Source: Elioraea rosea (lineage in GTDB: Bacteria; Pseudomonadota; Alphaproteobacteria; Acetobacterales; Acetobacteraceae). Taken from it: 64,000 nucleotides of DNA. The notes below the pieces were generated by a model, which made no database searches, had not been told where the DNA came from, and was given only the letters and a program-made list of their open reading frames with translations. Each line of letters begins with the position of its first letter. Within the stretch, counting starts at the first letter, position 1. This document shows positions 26,249 through 36,124 of the stretch, piece after piece. Both the position numbers and the translations under genes were made by a program. The stretch is taken from positions 1 to 64,000 of the forward strand of contig NZ_VFAC01000013.1 in NCBI RefSeq assembly GCF_007644105.1. The letters are read 5' to 3'.

Positions 26249-29200
26249 CTACTCGGCCGGCGCGATGCTGATGCGCCCGGTCGTCTGCCGGGCGAAGAAG
26301 CGCGGCTTGTACATGTCGGTGAGGATGGCGCCCGGCAGCTCAAACCGCCCCGGGGTAACGGCGCGGACAAGGAAAGCGAGCTTGAACGCCGGCTCGCGCT
26401 CAGTCAGGTCGATCTGCGCGACGAGCCTGTCATCCCGCGCCGAGGCGTAGACCGGGCGCGTCAACTCGCCGAGCCAGGGGAAGGCGGGAACCTCGCCCGG
26501 GCCGAGGCGAACCGCTTCCGGCTCCCACCCCGCAGGCAGGCCGTGCACGAGCAGGGCCTGGTGCGCGATGCGCGTCTCCGCCCTCCCCTCGAGCACGAGC
26601 ACGAACACCTCGTTCTGGCGAAGCTGGTCGAGGTTGAGCGGCGTGCCGTCGCGTCGGAAGAAGTTGCGACGGATCACGAGCCCGTCGCGCGCTGCTGGCG
26701 GCGGCTGGGCGGGAATGCCCATCGTCGCGACACCCGGCCAGATCGGGCGCGTGCCGATGTTGCGCAGCGCCACGGGAAGCGATGTCGCGTCGCGCGTGAC
26801 GGCGATGATCGGCGCTGGCGGACGCTCGGTGCCGTCGATCGTCACGGCTGCGGGCTGGCCGTCGCGCCCGAGAAGCGCGGCGGCGGCGACCGCCCAGGCC
26901 TGCTCCTGCGTCGAGGTGCGCGCGGGCTGCACCGCATCGGCAGGCAGCCGGTCGAGCAGCGCGGCGACGCGGTCGGTCACCGCGCCCGTCTCACGCGCGA
27001 GCACGATCATGGCCGATGCGTCGCGGATGGTGGAGCCGTAATCCTCGCTCGACCAGTCCCGCGCCGGGTTCTCCGCGGCGTCGCGCAGCAGCGCCTCGCC
27101 ACGCGCGCGATCGCCCGACAGAAGGAGCGCCGCGCCGAGCTGCGCGCGCGCGAGCGGCGACGGCAGGAGCGCGGCACCCTGGTCCGCCATCACCCGCATC
27201 GCGCCGGGGCGCGGCTGGCCGGCGAGCGCGAGAGCGTAGAGCGCATAGGCCTGCGCAGCCCTCTGCCAGGGCCTGCGCGCGCTGTCCTCCGTCGTTCCGG
27301 CAAGGTAGCGCAGCGCGGCGTCGAGCGGCGCGTCCGGCACCGTCGCGCCGGCGCGCTTTGCACGGAGAAGGAACTCGGTGGCGTAGGCGGTCAGCCACGG
27401 TTCCGGCGCATCGTTCGCGCTCCAGAGGCCGAAGCTGCCGTCATAGCGCTGCTTCTCGAGCACCGCGCCGATCGTCGCCTGTAGGCGCGCGACGCGATCG
27501 GCGCCGACAACCGCCTCATCCTCGAGGAAGACCAGAGGCAGGCCGGCGCTGACAACCTGTTCGAGGCACGCATAGGGCCAGGCCTCGAGCGCGCGGATCA
27601 GCGCGGCGGCATCGAACGGCGCGGCGCTGTTGACCGACAGGGTGACGCGGCCCGTTCCCGGGAGGTAGGCGCCGAGTGCGTTGGCTGGCACCGTCAGCGT
27701 CTGCCCAGGCGGAAGCTCGCGCCGCGACACGGTGGTGACGGCGGGTCGCGCCGTGCGCACGGTGAGGGGAAAGACGCGCGTCGCGGAGAAGCCGGCGGGA
27801 CCCTCCGCGCGGAGGCTGACCTCCGAGACGCCCGCGCCTGTCCCGCGCAGGGTGAACAGCGCTCGGCCGCGCCCGCCCTCGGCGAGCGTGACGGTCTGCG
27901 TTCCCCCGTCGATCGCGACAGGCCCGGTCGATGCGAAGGAGAGGCGCACCTCGCCTGCGGGCAGCTCCACATTGTGCAGCGACACGAGCAGCCGCGCCTC
28001 GTCTCCCGGCGCGAGGAAGCGCGGCAGCGCTGGTTCGGCAACAAGCGGGTCGCGAACGGGAACGCTCGAGGCCGCCGCACCGCTTCGCGCAGCATCCCAC
28101 GCCACAGCCATGAGGCGGAGCGATGTGTTCACATCCGGAATGGAGAACGGGAACCGGGCGGTGCCGTCCGCGCCGGCCTCGACGGGGCCTGCGAAGAGCG
28201 AGGCGATGCGCAGGGGAATCGCAGGCAGGCCAGCCCCGCCACCCTCCTCGTCGCCGCCCTGGCGGAGCAATCCTGTTTCTCCCTCCGCCGGCGCGATCAG
28301 CCGCCCGTAATCGTCGCGGATATCGATGCCGAGCCGGCGCTTGCCGGTGAAATGCGCGACAGGGTCTGGCGAGGCGTGGCCGGTGAGGCGAAGGATCCCC
28401 TCGTCCACCGCAGCGAGCGCGACCTGAGCGCCGGGCGCCGCGCGAACGGTGATGGTCGCGTCGGCGCGCGGGCGCAGAAGGTCCGGCGCCTCGATGGCGA
28501 CGGGCAGCGTGCGCGGCGCAGGGTCTAGCCCAAGCCAGGCAAGGCCGAGCGCCCGGACGGGGCCGGTACCCGCCTCGGCCCGCCCGCGCAACAGTGTCAC
28601 CGCCGCATAGGCGCCGGGCCCCCAGGCGGCATCGACGGGAACCTCGATCGTCACGCCACCTTCCGGCACCTCGAGCGTGCGGATCAGGTGAACACGGTCG
28701 GTCAGAACGGTGAGGGTGGCGCGCCCGGCAAAGGGGGCGGCGATGCGCACGCGTGCGGCGTCGCCCGGTGCATACAGGGAACGATCCGCTGCCACATCGA
28801 GAAGGTCTGGCGTATCGCCCGCGCCGGCGGAGGGAACGAAGCCCGCCCGGAACCGCACGGAGGTGGCGGCAAGGCTGTCGGCGTCCGATACCTCGATGCG
28901 ATAGCGGCCCCAGTCGAGCGTCGCAGCGAAGCGCGCCGGCACGCCTGGCGTGACGGCGAGCTCGGTCGCCTGAACCGGCTCGTCGCGCCATACCGTCTCA
29001 TAGCGGGCGATGCGCTCGCGGAGAACGATCCGCCAGTCCGGGCGCTCGCGCACGAGCCGCAGCCTGAGCCGCGGCGCGGCGACAGGCCTTCCCTCGGCGT
29101 CGAAGGCGGCAACCTCGAACCCAGCCTCGGTGTTGGCGGCAACCGCGCCGCCCTCGAACAGCGGCCGGATGCCGATGAAGGGGCCTTGGCTGCGCACGGG

Positions 29201-31414
29201 GAAGTCGACGGTCGTGCGCGTCGGCCGGCCGCCCGGTTCGGTGACGGCGACAGAAAGCGTCGCGCGCAAAGGGCGCGTCGTGTCGGGCGCGCGCGGCAGC
29301 AATACCGGCGCGGCCGTCCGCCCCGCGGAGTCGGTATCGGGGATCGCGACATCCGTCCGAAGCGGCTCCGGCGCGTCCTCCACGAGCCCGAAGCGCCACC
29401 CTGCCAGCGCGGGGAAGGGGTTCGGGTCAGGCACTACGAGAAGCTCGCCGCTCGCCGCGAGCCCCGAGGCCGGCGCGCCGTAGAGGAAACGCGCGGTGAC
29501 CGGCACGGACAGCGGCATGCCGGGGATGAGAGCCCCGGGCGCGGCAAGCTCGACCGCGAGGCGATCGGGCACGAAATCCTCGACGCGGAACGACGCGCGG
29601 CCGATCGGCGTCGCGGCAGGATCGGCCAGAAGCTCGATCGTCCAGCCGCCCTGCGGCGCGCCGGCGGCGAGCGGCAGGGCGAGATGGATCGCCCCGCCGG
29701 GCCCGCGCTGCGGAACCGTCTCGGACGCGATCGTTCCGTTCGGGCGCCGGAGTCGGACCGTGACGGGAACGTCCGCCACCGCGCCCGCGCCGGTGCGGAG
29801 AAGGGCGAGCAGGTTCACCGTCTCGCCCGCGCGGTAGATGCCGCGCTCGGTCCACGCCCAGGCATCGAGCGGGCCGGGATGCGGCCGGCCTTCGACGCCG
29901 CGATCGGAGAGATCGAACGCCGCGAGCGCGAGGTCGAGAAAGGCAAGGTCGCCCCCCTCCGCGCGGGCGACGACGTGGCTCGGCGCAGCGCCGCCACGGC
30001 CGCGTGTCAGCGGCGCGGGAAAGCGGGCCACGCCGTCCGCATCGGTCGCCACGGCGGCGAGCTCGTCATTGGCGCGCGAGATCAAGGCCACGCGCAGGCC
30101 CTCGAGCGGCCGCGGATCACCCAGGCCGCGGGCAAGCACCGTCACGCCATCGGCGCCGCGCAGCGCGGTGAGGCCGATATCGGTCACCACGAGCCACTGC
30201 GTTGCGAGCTCGCCCCAGCGCTGGACGGGCGTTCCGTCGCCCGCGGTCGCGGTGAGCGCGAACAGCCCAGGCGCGGCGTTGCCGAGCATCGGGGCAAGGT
30301 CGAGCGTGGTGCGCGCGGCGACGTTGCGCTGCCAGGACGGAATGCTCAGCGTGCCTTCCCAGACGAGCGTGCCGCGGCCTTCCGCCAGTTCGTTCGCCGC
30401 CCAGGTGCCGAGTGGCTTCAGGACGCGCCCGTCGGGCCCAAGCTCGAGGCCGAGATTGCGCTCGCCCACCCGGTACAGCTTGAGCGCCACGGCGGAGAGA
30501 TTGACGGTGCCGACGGTCATGCGCGGGGCATCGCCGCGCGGCAGGATGAAGGCGCCAGACTGCAGGATGACGCGCGGCGCGCGGTCCGGCATCGCGATCT
30601 CGAGCGTCACGTCGCGAGCGAGCCGCACGTCGTCCTCGCCAGGCAGGCCCTGACGGAGCGTGATGCGCCAGGTGCGGCCATGCGCGAGGCCCGCGACGCA
30701 GAGGCGCTGCTCCTCGCGGGTGACGGAAGCCGCGGGCACACCGTCGGCGCGCACCCAGTCTGCCCAAACGACATCGCGCCGCGGCGAGAGAACGCCGGCG
30801 AACTCGATGCAGGCGCGCGGCGGGTCGCTCTCCGGCTCGGCGGCGATGCGCCGGACGGTGAGGCCGGCCGCGCGGCGAAGGGCGGCGAGGCGTTGCCGGT
30901 GCGCTTCGTTTCCGGGGTCGCGTTCGAGCACGGCCGCCATCGCATCGGCCGCGAGGCCCGGGCGGTTCAGCGTGGTGGCGAGGATATCGGAGATGCGCAG
31001 CAGCGAGGGGATTTCCGGCGCGCCGGCGGGAACGTCCATGAAGGCCTGCCACGCCGCCTGCAGCGCGCGGTCGCCATCGGGCGGGCTGCGACGCTGCCAG
31101 GCCTCGGCGAGCCGGAGCCAGAGCGCCTCCCCCGCCTGGCCAAGAGCGATGCGCGCCTCGAGGGCGGGAATGAGAGCGGCCCAGTCGTTTCGCGCCGCGG
31201 CCTCGGCCACCCGGCGGTCGGCCGCCTCGCGGCCCTGGGCGGTCGGCGGCGCTGCCGGCCGCAGGCTCTGCGCGTAGGCATCGGAATCGCGCTGCAGGCC
31301 CGGGATCTCGAAGGCGGCGGCAGGGGCGGCAAGAAGCGGGGGCAGAACGAGGAAGGCGAGCACGAGGCGGCGCGCAAGGCGCCCGGCTTGCTGGAGGCTC
31401 CGCATGGCACGCAT
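26249..31414 (-). CDS. Bacterial alpha-2-macroglobulin with CLEQ thioester
   Basis: 1721 residues. Protease-trapping protein of the YfhM type, thought to protect the periplasm together with PBP1C. Features: Sec signal (LVLAFLVLPPLLAAPAAAF) without a lipobox Cys, so it is probably soluble, unlike E. coli YfhM. An N-terminal tetratricopeptide-like helical part (about 40-180), repeated MG domains (WAWTERGIYRAGETVNLLALLR is the MG1-type signature), and thioester motif CLEQ with Cys near residue 1283. A thioester domain with LLRAKRAGA... helices and a C-terminal receptor-like domain follow. ATG at 31414; 31405 is an alternative. Operon order: macroglobulin, pbpC, patatin. Confidence 0.95.
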   Translation of the reverse strand: MRAMRSLQQAGRLARRLVLAFLVLPPLLAAPAAAFEIPGLQRDSDAYAQSLRPAAPPTAQGREAADRRVAEAAARNDWAALIPALEARIALGQAGEALWLRLAEAWQRRSPPDGDRALQAAWQAFMDVPAGAPEIPSLLRISDILATTLNRPGLAADAMAAVLERDPGNEAHRQRLAALRRAAGLTVRRIAAEPESDPPRACIEFAGVLSPRRDVVWADWVRADGVPAASVTREEQRLCVAGLAHGRTWRITLRQGLPGEDDVRLARDVTLEIAMPDRAPRVILQSGAFILPRGDAPRMTVGTVNLSAVALKLYRVGERNLGLELGPDGRVLKPLGTWAANELAEGRGTLVWEGTLSIPSWQRNVAARTTLDLAPMLGNAAPGLFALTATAGDGTPVQRWGELATQWLVVTDIGLTALRGADGVTVLARGLGDPRPLEGLRVALISRANDELAAVATDADGVARFPAPLTRGRGGAAPSHVVARAEGGDLAFLDLALAAFDLSDRGVEGRPHPGPLDAWAWTERGIYRAGETVNLLALLRTGAGAVADVPVTVRLRRPNGTIASETVPQRGPGGAIHLALPLAAGAPQGGWTIELLADPAATPIGRASFRVEDFVPDRLAVELAAPGALIPGMPLSVPVTARFLYGAPASGLAASGELLVVPDPNPFPALAGWRFGLVEDAPEPLRTDVAIPDTDSAGRTAAPVLLPRAPDTTRPLRATLSVAVTEPGGRPTRTTVDFPVRSQGPFIGIRPLFEGGAVAANTEAGFEVAAFDAEGRPVAAPRLRLRLVRERPDWRIVLRERIARYETVWRDEPVQATELAVTPGVPARFAATLDWGRYRIEVSDADSLAATSVRFRAGFVPSAGAGDTPDLLDVAADRSLYAPGDAARVRIAAPFAGRATLTVLTDRVHLIRTLEVPEGGVTIEVPVDAAWGPGAYAAVTLLRGRAEAGTGPVRALGLAWLGLDPAPRTLPVAIEAPDLLRPRADATITVRAAPGAQVALAAVDEGILRLTGHASPDPVAHFTGKRRLGIDIRDDYGRLIAPAEGETGLLRQGGDEEGGGAGLPAIPLRIASLFAGPVEAGADGTARFPFSIPDVNTSLRLMAVAWDAARSGAAASSVPVRDPLVAEPALPRFLAPGDEARLLVSLHNVELPAGEVRLSFASTGPVAIDGGTQTVTLAEGGRGRALFTLRGTGAGVSEVSLRAEGPAGFSATRVFPLTVRTARPAVTTVSRRELPPGQTLTVPANALGAYLPGTGRVTLSVNSAAPFDAAALIRALEAWPYACLEQVVSAGLPLVFLEDEAVVGADRVARLQATIGAVLEKQRYDGSFGLWSANDAPEPWLTAYATEFLLRAKRAGATVPDAPLDAALRYLAGTTEDSARRPWQRAAQAYALYALALAGQPRPGAMRVMADQGAALLPSPLARAQLGAALLLSGDRARGEALLRDAAENPARDWSSEDYGSTIRDASAMIVLARETGAVTDRVAALLDRLPADAVQPARTSTQEQAWAVAAAALLGRDGQPAAVTIDGTERPPAPIIAVTRDATSLPVALRNIGTRPIWPGVATMGIPAQPPPAARDGLVIRRNFFRRDGTPLNLDQLRQNEVFVLVLEGRAETRIAHQALLVHGLPAGWEPEAVRLGPGEVPAFPWLGELTRPVYASARDDRLVAQIDLTEREPAFKLAFLVRAVTPGRFELPGAILTDMYKPRFFARQTTGRISIAPAE

Positions 31415-31507
31415 CCTCGTTCGGCACCCGGAAGGTGCTGGGAGGCAAAGGATTGCAGAGGCGGGGAGGCGGCGTCCACCGCCGCCGCCCCGCTTGCCCC
31501 GCGCTGC

Positions 31508-31969
31508 CTAGGGCTGTGGCGTGCGCGACTTCAGGAGATCGCGGATTTCCGCCAGAAGCACCTCGCTGGTCGTCGGCCCCGGCGGCGGTGCGTCGGGCTG
31601 CTTCTCCTTGAAGCGCGACAGCACCTTGATCAGCCAGAAGATCGCGAAGCCGACGATGATGAAATTGATGCAGGCGTTGATGAACACGCCGATGGCGATG
31701 ACCGCCGCACCACCCTCGCGCGTTGCCTCCAGCGTCGCCTGGCGCTCGCCCGAGAGCACGATGAAGAGGTTGGAGAAGTCGATCCCGCCCAACAGCATGC
31801 CAAGGAGCGGGTTGAAGATGTCGGTGACGAGCGAGCCGACGATCGCCGTGAACGCCGCCCCGATGATGATGCCGACGGCGAGGTCGATCACGTTGCCGCG
31901 CATGATGAAGGCCTTGAACTCCTTCACCCAGGCTGGCTGCGACGGCAGGTGCTGCAAGGGAGTCTGCAT
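31508..31969 (-). CDS. mscL: Large-conductance mechanosensitive channel MscL
   Basis: 153 residues. Pentameric inner-membrane safety valve for osmotic downshock. Visible: amphipathic N-terminal helix FKAFIMRGNVIDLAVGIIIGAAFTAIVGSLVTDI (TM1, with conserved GNVIDLAVG), periplasmic loop, TM2 FINACINFIIVGFAIFWLIKVLS, and C-terminal helix EVLLAEIRDLLKSR. The ATG at 31969 is preceded by GGGAGAGGGAA, a strong ribosome site; an upstream ATG at 31999 is less likely. The gene stands alone, 93 bp upstream of the macroglobulin gene on the same strand. Confidence 0.97.
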   Translation of the reverse strand: MQTPLQHLPSQPAWVKEFKAFIMRGNVIDLAVGIIIGAAFTAIVGSLVTDIFNPLLGMLLGGIDFSNLFIVLSGERQATLEATREGGAAVIAIGVFINACINFIIVGFAIFWLIKVLSRFKEKQPDAPPPGPTTSEVLLAEIRDLLKSRTPQP

Positions 31970-32155
31970 TTCCCTCTCCCGATGTTCTTGTTCCGGCATG
32001 ATGGCCTGGGGGCAAGTTAAGACCGTGGGCGGCGGGCCCGGCAAGCACGCGCTCCGCCCCGGCGCTCCGCCCTGCCCTGCGGCAACGCCGATGTCCCGAA
32101 GCGGCCGGGAACGCTATGGTCGCGGCCAACCGCTGCACCAGGGAGATTTGGTCAA

Positions 32156-33763
32156 TTGCAGACGACAACGGCCGCCGATGCCATTGCCGCGGGTCTTGCC
32201 TCGCTCGGGGTGCGGCGGATGTTCGGCATGCCGGGCGGCGGCTCAAGCCTCGATCTCATCGTCGCGGCCGAGCGGCAGGGCATTGCCTTCACGCTGGCGC
32301 GGCAGGAGAGCGGGGCGATGTTCATGGCCGCCGCCGCCGCGGAGGTCTCGGGGCGTCCCTCTGTCGTGCTGGTCACGCGCGGGCCCGGCGTCGCGGCCTC
32401 CGTCACCGGTCTCGCCCATGCCGACCTCGACCGTTGCCCGGTCCTCCTGGTGTCGGACGGATTCACGCCCGGCCAGCGCCGCTACGTGACCCACCAGGTG
32501 ATCGACCATGGCGCGATCGCCGCGCCGCTGGTGCGCGGCCGGGCCATCGCGGAAGGGCCGGACGCCGCGACCTGCCTCGCCCGGCTCGCCGCGGCGATGG
32601 AAGGCCCCTGCCGCGGCCCAGCACTTCTCGAGATCACTGACGAGGCGACCAGGGTGCAGGCCGCCCCGGCCGCGATCACCACGCCGCCGACAGCCGCGCC
32701 GCCCCGCGAGGCGGTTGAGCAGGCACGCCGTCTTCTTTCTGGGGCGCAACGGCCCGCCATCATCGCCGGCCTCGAGGCGCGTGACGCGGCGCCGGAGCTC
32801 CGGACGCTCGCGCGCGCCCTCGGCGCACCGGTGTTCGTCACCTACAAGGCAAAGGGCGTCGTTGGCGACGCGGACGGGCTGTTCGCGGGCGTGTTCACCG
32901 GCGGGGCCGCCGAGGCAGCACTTCTCGCCGAGGCAGACCTGATCCTGCTCGCGGGCGCCGACCCGGTGGAGTTCATCCCGCAGCGGTGGCGATACCCCGC
33001 GCCGGTCATCGACATCGCGCGCTTCCCGCGCAGCCCGCACTACGTCACCCCGGCCGCGGACCTGATCGGCGATGTCGGGGCAAGCCTTGCCGCGCTCGCC
33101 CCCGAAGCACGACCCTCGGAGTGGTCCCCCGGCAGGATCGCCGCCTCGGTGTCGGCCTGGCGCGGTGCGCTTGCCACGCGGGCGAACGGACCGCGCCCGG
33201 CGCCTTCGGAGGTCGTCACGATCGCAGCAGACGCGGCACGCGCCGCCTCGATCAACCCGCGCGTGACGGTCGATGCCGGTGCGCACATGTTCAGCGCCAC
33301 GAGCTTCTGGCCGGCGCGCGAACCGAATGACCTGCTGATCTCGAATGGGCTCGCCACGATGGGCTTCGCGCTTCCGGCGGCGATCGGCGCCGCGCTTGCC
33401 GAGCCGGGGCGGCGAACGGTCGCCTTCACCGGCGATGGCGGGCTGATGATGTGCCTCGGCGAGATCGCGACCGCGGTCGAGAACCGGCTGCCCATCGTCG
33501 TCGTCGTGTTCAATGACGGGCGGCTGAGCTTGATCGAGCTCAAGAAGGCAGGCAGGCCGGTGCCGGACGAGAGCCTCGGCTGGGCGCATCCCGGCTTCGC
33601 GGAGGTGGCGCGCGGCCTCGGCTGCCGGGGCGCCACGGTGGAGACGGCCGAGTCCTATCGCGCGGCGCTCGACGAGGCCTTCGCTCAGGATGGCCCGAGC
33701 GTGATCGACGTGCGGATCGACCCCTCGGCCTATCCCGCGCAGATCGCCGCCATCCGCGGATGA
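32156..33763 (+). CDS. ThDP-dependent enzyme (acetolactate synthase-like)
   Basis: 535 residues, shorter than biosynthetic IlvB. Carboligase or decarboxylase acting on 2-oxo acids. Visible: RRMFGMPGGGSSLDLIVA, catalytic Glu51 in ARQESGAMFMAAAAAE, middle domain (PAIIAGLEARDAAPELRTLARALGAPVFVTYKAKG), and ThDP/Mg site GDGG at 426-429 ending in VVFNDGRLSLIELKK. The start is a TTG at 32156, with GGGAGA about ten bases upstream; no better start is in frame. It has no regulatory-subunit partner nearby, so valine biosynthesis is unlikely. It lies 0.6 kb before a TakP-like TRAP system, which hints at 2-oxo acid catabolism. Confidence 0.88.
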   Translation: MQTTTAADAIAAGLASLGVRRMFGMPGGGSSLDLIVAAERQGIAFTLARQESGAMFMAAAAAEVSGRPSVVLVTRGPGVAASVTGLAHADLDRCPVLLVSDGFTPGQRRYVTHQVIDHGAIAAPLVRGRAIAEGPDAATCLARLAAAMEGPCRGPALLEITDEATRVQAAPAAITTPPTAAPPREAVEQARRLLSGAQRPAIIAGLEARDAAPELRTLARALGAPVFVTYKAKGVVGDADGLFAGVFTGGAAEAALLAEADLILLAGADPVEFIPQRWRYPAPVIDIARFPRSPHYVTPAADLIGDVGASLAALAPEARPSEWSPGRIAASVSAWRGALATRANGPRPAPSEVVTIAADAARAASINPRVTVDAGAHMFSATSFWPAREPNDLLISNGLATMGFALPAAIGAALAEPGRRTVAFTGDGGLMMCLGEIATAVENRLPIVVVVFNDGRLSLIELKKAGRPVPDESLGWAHPGFAEVARGLGCRGATVETAESYRAALDEAFAQDGPSVIDVRIDPSAYPAQIAAIRG

Positions 33764-33767
33764 CCGG

Positions 33768-34229
33768 TCAGGATCGCGCGGGCTTGGTGCCGTAGGACCG
33801 GTCCGGCGTGCCGCGGAAGAGCGACATATGCGTGTGCGTCGCGACCCAGGGGTCTCCCGGGCGGTCGCGGCGAAACGAAACGGTCGCGCGGCCGCGGCGG
33901 TCGAACCTCGTGCCGTCCTCGCGGTAGCCGGTCGAATCCCAAACGCCCATGCCGACGGCGAACAGCCGGTCGGGCGAGACGAGCGCGCGCACGCCGTCGA
34001 GCCGCCAGGCGAAGCCGTCGATCGTTCCCCAGACGTTCCGCCACTGCTCGCCTTCGGCACCATCGCGGCCATCGATGAAGTCGGTGAAGGTGCCGAAGGC
34101 GATCAGGTCGGGCGCGAACAGGTGGCGCGCTGCGGCATAGTCCACCGCCTCGACGTGGCGGGCGAGCTCGGCGAACCACGCCTTCACCCCCGCGAGGTCC
34201 GCCTCCGCCGCCACACGCTCTTCCGCCAT
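33768..34229 (-). CDS. SnoaL/NTF2-like protein (DUF4440 type)
   Basis: 153 residues. Small alpha+beta cone fold: N-terminal helix ADLAGVKAWFAELARHVEAVDYAAARHLFAPDLIAFGTF, then strands with WDSTGYREDGTRFDRRGRATVSFRRD and a C-terminal VATHTHMSLFRG. Such proteins are small-molecule enzymes or ligand binders; this one shows no diagnostic catalytic set. It is convergent with the ThDP enzyme (four bases apart) and divergent from the TRAP receptor gene at 34381. Cytosolic, no signal peptide. Specific role unknown. Confidence 0.8.
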   Translation of the reverse strand: MAEERVAAEADLAGVKAWFAELARHVEAVDYAAARHLFAPDLIAFGTFTDFIDGRDGAEGEQWRNVWGTIDGFAWRLDGVRALVSPDRLFAVGMGVWDSTGYREDGTRFDRRGRATVSFRRDRPGDPWVATHTHMSLFRGTPDRSYGTKPARS

Positions 34230-34380
34230 GCCCGGTTCTCCATCCGCCTCTTCGAGGGGTGGGACGATGACAGCCAGAGGCTCCGCGGCAAAGCCCGCGC
34301 GACAGGAAGGTGGTCATTGCGGCGCCGCGAGCGGCCGTGCCACTAATCGGTACACCCAAATAACCAGGGAGGACGGGCGA

Positions 34381-35454
34381 ATGGTCCATCTGTCACGGGC
34401 GGTGAGGGGCATCGGCGCCGCTGCCATCGTCGCGGCCACGCTTGCCGCTGCGCCGGCCGGCGCGCAGGAACGCGTGCGCTGGGGCGTGCCGATCGCGTTC
34501 GGATCGAACCTCACCGCGCTGGGCGACACGCTTCCCTACGTCGCGCAGCAGCTCAACCGGATGTCCGGCGGGCGCATCAACTTCATCGTGCAGGAGCCGG
34601 GCTCGGTCATTCCGGCTCTCGGCGTGTTCGACGCGGTGAGCGAAGGTAAGGTCGACGCCGGCTATTCCTGGATGGGCTACGAGATCGGCAAGGTGCCGTC
34701 CTCGGCGCTCTACGGCGCCACGCCGTTCGGGATGGAGGCGCTCGAATTCTCCGCCTGGTATTGGTTCCATGGCGGCAAGGACATGCTGCTCGAGATCTAC
34801 GCGCGCCACAACATCGTTCCGATCTTCTGCGGCGCGATCGCACCGGAGGGGGCAGGCTGGTTCCGCCAGCAGATCACCAATCTCGACCAGGTGCGCGGCC
34901 TGCGCTTCCGTGCCGCGGGCCTCGGCGGGCGCATCTGGGAGCGCGTCGGCGCCTCGGTGCAGCTCATTCCGGGCCCCGAGCTCTACCAAGCGCTCGAGCG
35001 CGGCGTGCTCGACGGAACCGAGTTCAGCCTGCCGACGGTCGACGAGCAGCTCGGCTTCCAGCGCGTGGCGAAGTTCCTGCACCTTCCCGGCTTCCACCAG
35101 CCGACCACGAACCAGTTCCTCTATGTGAACAAGGGCGTGTGGGACAAGCTGCAGGAGCCCACCAAGGCGATGATCGAGACCGCCTGCCAGGCCGGCGTCG
35201 CCTTCGCGATGGCGCGCGCCGAGGCACTGCAGGGCGCTGTTCTCGCCAAGTTCAAGGCAGAGGGCGTGACCGTCGCGCGGCTGCCGGAGGACGTGCTGAA
35301 GCGGCTGCAGGAAGCGACCAACGCGGTGCTCGACGAGCAGGCCGCGCGCGATGCCGACTTCAAGCGCGTTCTCGACAGCATGCGGAAGTTCCAGGACGAA
35401 CATCAGGCCTGGAAGCAGCTCGGCTACCTCCCGCGCGACTGGCCGATCCGCTGA
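34381..35454 (+). CDS. TRAP transporter substrate-binding protein, system 1 (DctP/TakP-like)
   Basis: 357 residues with a Sec signal peptide (about 1-28, ending AAAPAGAQ). Periplasmic receptor delivering an organic acid to the DctQM permease. Family signature: VRGLRFRAAGLGGRIWERVGASVQLIPGPELYQALERGVLDGTEF, with the conserved Arg expected to bind the carboxylate, then LGFQRVAKFLHLPGFHQPTTNQFLYVN. This is close in pattern to TakP, the 2-oxo acid receptor. First gene of a P-Q-M operon (46 bp to dctQ). Substrate is inferred only from that resemblance and the adjacent ThDP enzyme. Confidence 0.95.
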   Translation: MVHLSRAVRGIGAAAIVAATLAAAPAGAQERVRWGVPIAFGSNLTALGDTLPYVAQQLNRMSGGRINFIVQEPGSVIPALGVFDAVSEGKVDAGYSWMGYEIGKVPSSALYGATPFGMEALEFSAWYWFHGGKDMLLEIYARHNIVPIFCGAIAPEGAGWFRQQITNLDQVRGLRFRAAGLGGRIWERVGASVQLIPGPELYQALERGVLDGTEFSLPTVDEQLGFQRVAKFLHLPGFHQPTTNQFLYVNKGVWDKLQEPTKAMIETACQAGVAFAMARAEALQGAVLAKFKAEGVTVARLPEDVLKRLQEATNAVLDEQAARDADFKRVLDSMRKFQDEHQAWKQLGYLPRDWPIR

Positions 35455-35500
35455 GCCGCGCCGGCGACGCCCGGGCGGCCGAGGGAAAAGGGGGGAGGCC

Positions 35501-36103
35501 GTGACGCAGTTCGTCGGACTGCAAGAGGGCGCCGAGGCAAAAGGATATCTCGCGGGGCTTCCCCCCTGCCCCGCCGCCGATGCGATCGAGCGTGCCGTGC
35601 TGCTCGTCGGCAAGATCTTCGCCTTCGCCTGGCTTCTGCTCGTGCTGGTGATCATGGTCGGCGTGCTCGAGCGCTACGCCCCGCCGATCACGCGGGTGAT
35701 GGCGATGATTTTCGGCTCGAACCCGGGAACGGCGCTGACGGAACTCCAGTGGCACCTCTACGCCGCGGGGTTCCTCGTCGCGATTCCCTTCGCGATGGTG
35801 CGCGGCAACCATGTGCGGATCGACGTGCTGGCCGAGCACTTTCCGCTTCGCCGCAAGGCGTGGATCGAGTTCCTCGGCACACTGCTGTTCCTGATCCCCT
35901 TCTGCGTGTTCGTGCTGATCCATGCCGCTCCCTTCGTCGAGCGCTCGATCACGCTCAACGAGGTCTCGCCTTCGCCGGGGGGGCTTGGGGGGCGCTGGAT
36001 CATCAAGAGCTTCATGATCGTCTCGTTCCTGCTCCTGCTCGCCGCAGCGCTCGCGCGGCTGTTGCGCGTGGCGAACTTCCTCTTCCGCCAGCGCGCCGCC
36101 TGA
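35501..36103 (+). CDS. TRAP transporter small permease, system 1 (DctQ)
   Basis: 200 residues from GTG 35501, preceded by GGGGGAGG. Four membrane segments are visible (KIFAFAWLLLVLVIMVGVLE; HLYAAGFLVAIPFAM; FLGTLLFLIPFCVFVLI; SFMIVSFLLLLAAALARLL). It has the DctQ hallmark ELQWHLYAAGFL and the NHVRIDVL loop. DctQ supports the large subunit DctM. It follows the receptor by 46 bp and precedes dctM by 21 bp, all cotranscribed. Confidence 0.93.
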   Translation: MTQFVGLQEGAEAKGYLAGLPPCPAADAIERAVLLVGKIFAFAWLLLVLVIMVGVLERYAPPITRVMAMIFGSNPGTALTELQWHLYAAGFLVAIPFAMVRGNHVRIDVLAEHFPLRRKAWIEFLGTLLFLIPFCVFVLIHAAPFVERSITLNEVSPSPGGLGGRWIIKSFMIVSFLLLLAAALARLLRVANFLFRQRAA

Positions 36104-36124
36104 CGCGGCGAGGGACCCCACACC

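Noticed and set aside
28688-32020. 1110-codon open frame on the plus strand
   Set aside because: It is antisense to the alpha-2-macroglobulin gene, which has clear domains, signal peptide and CLEQ. Arg/Gly-rich composition is the usual result of high GC third positions.
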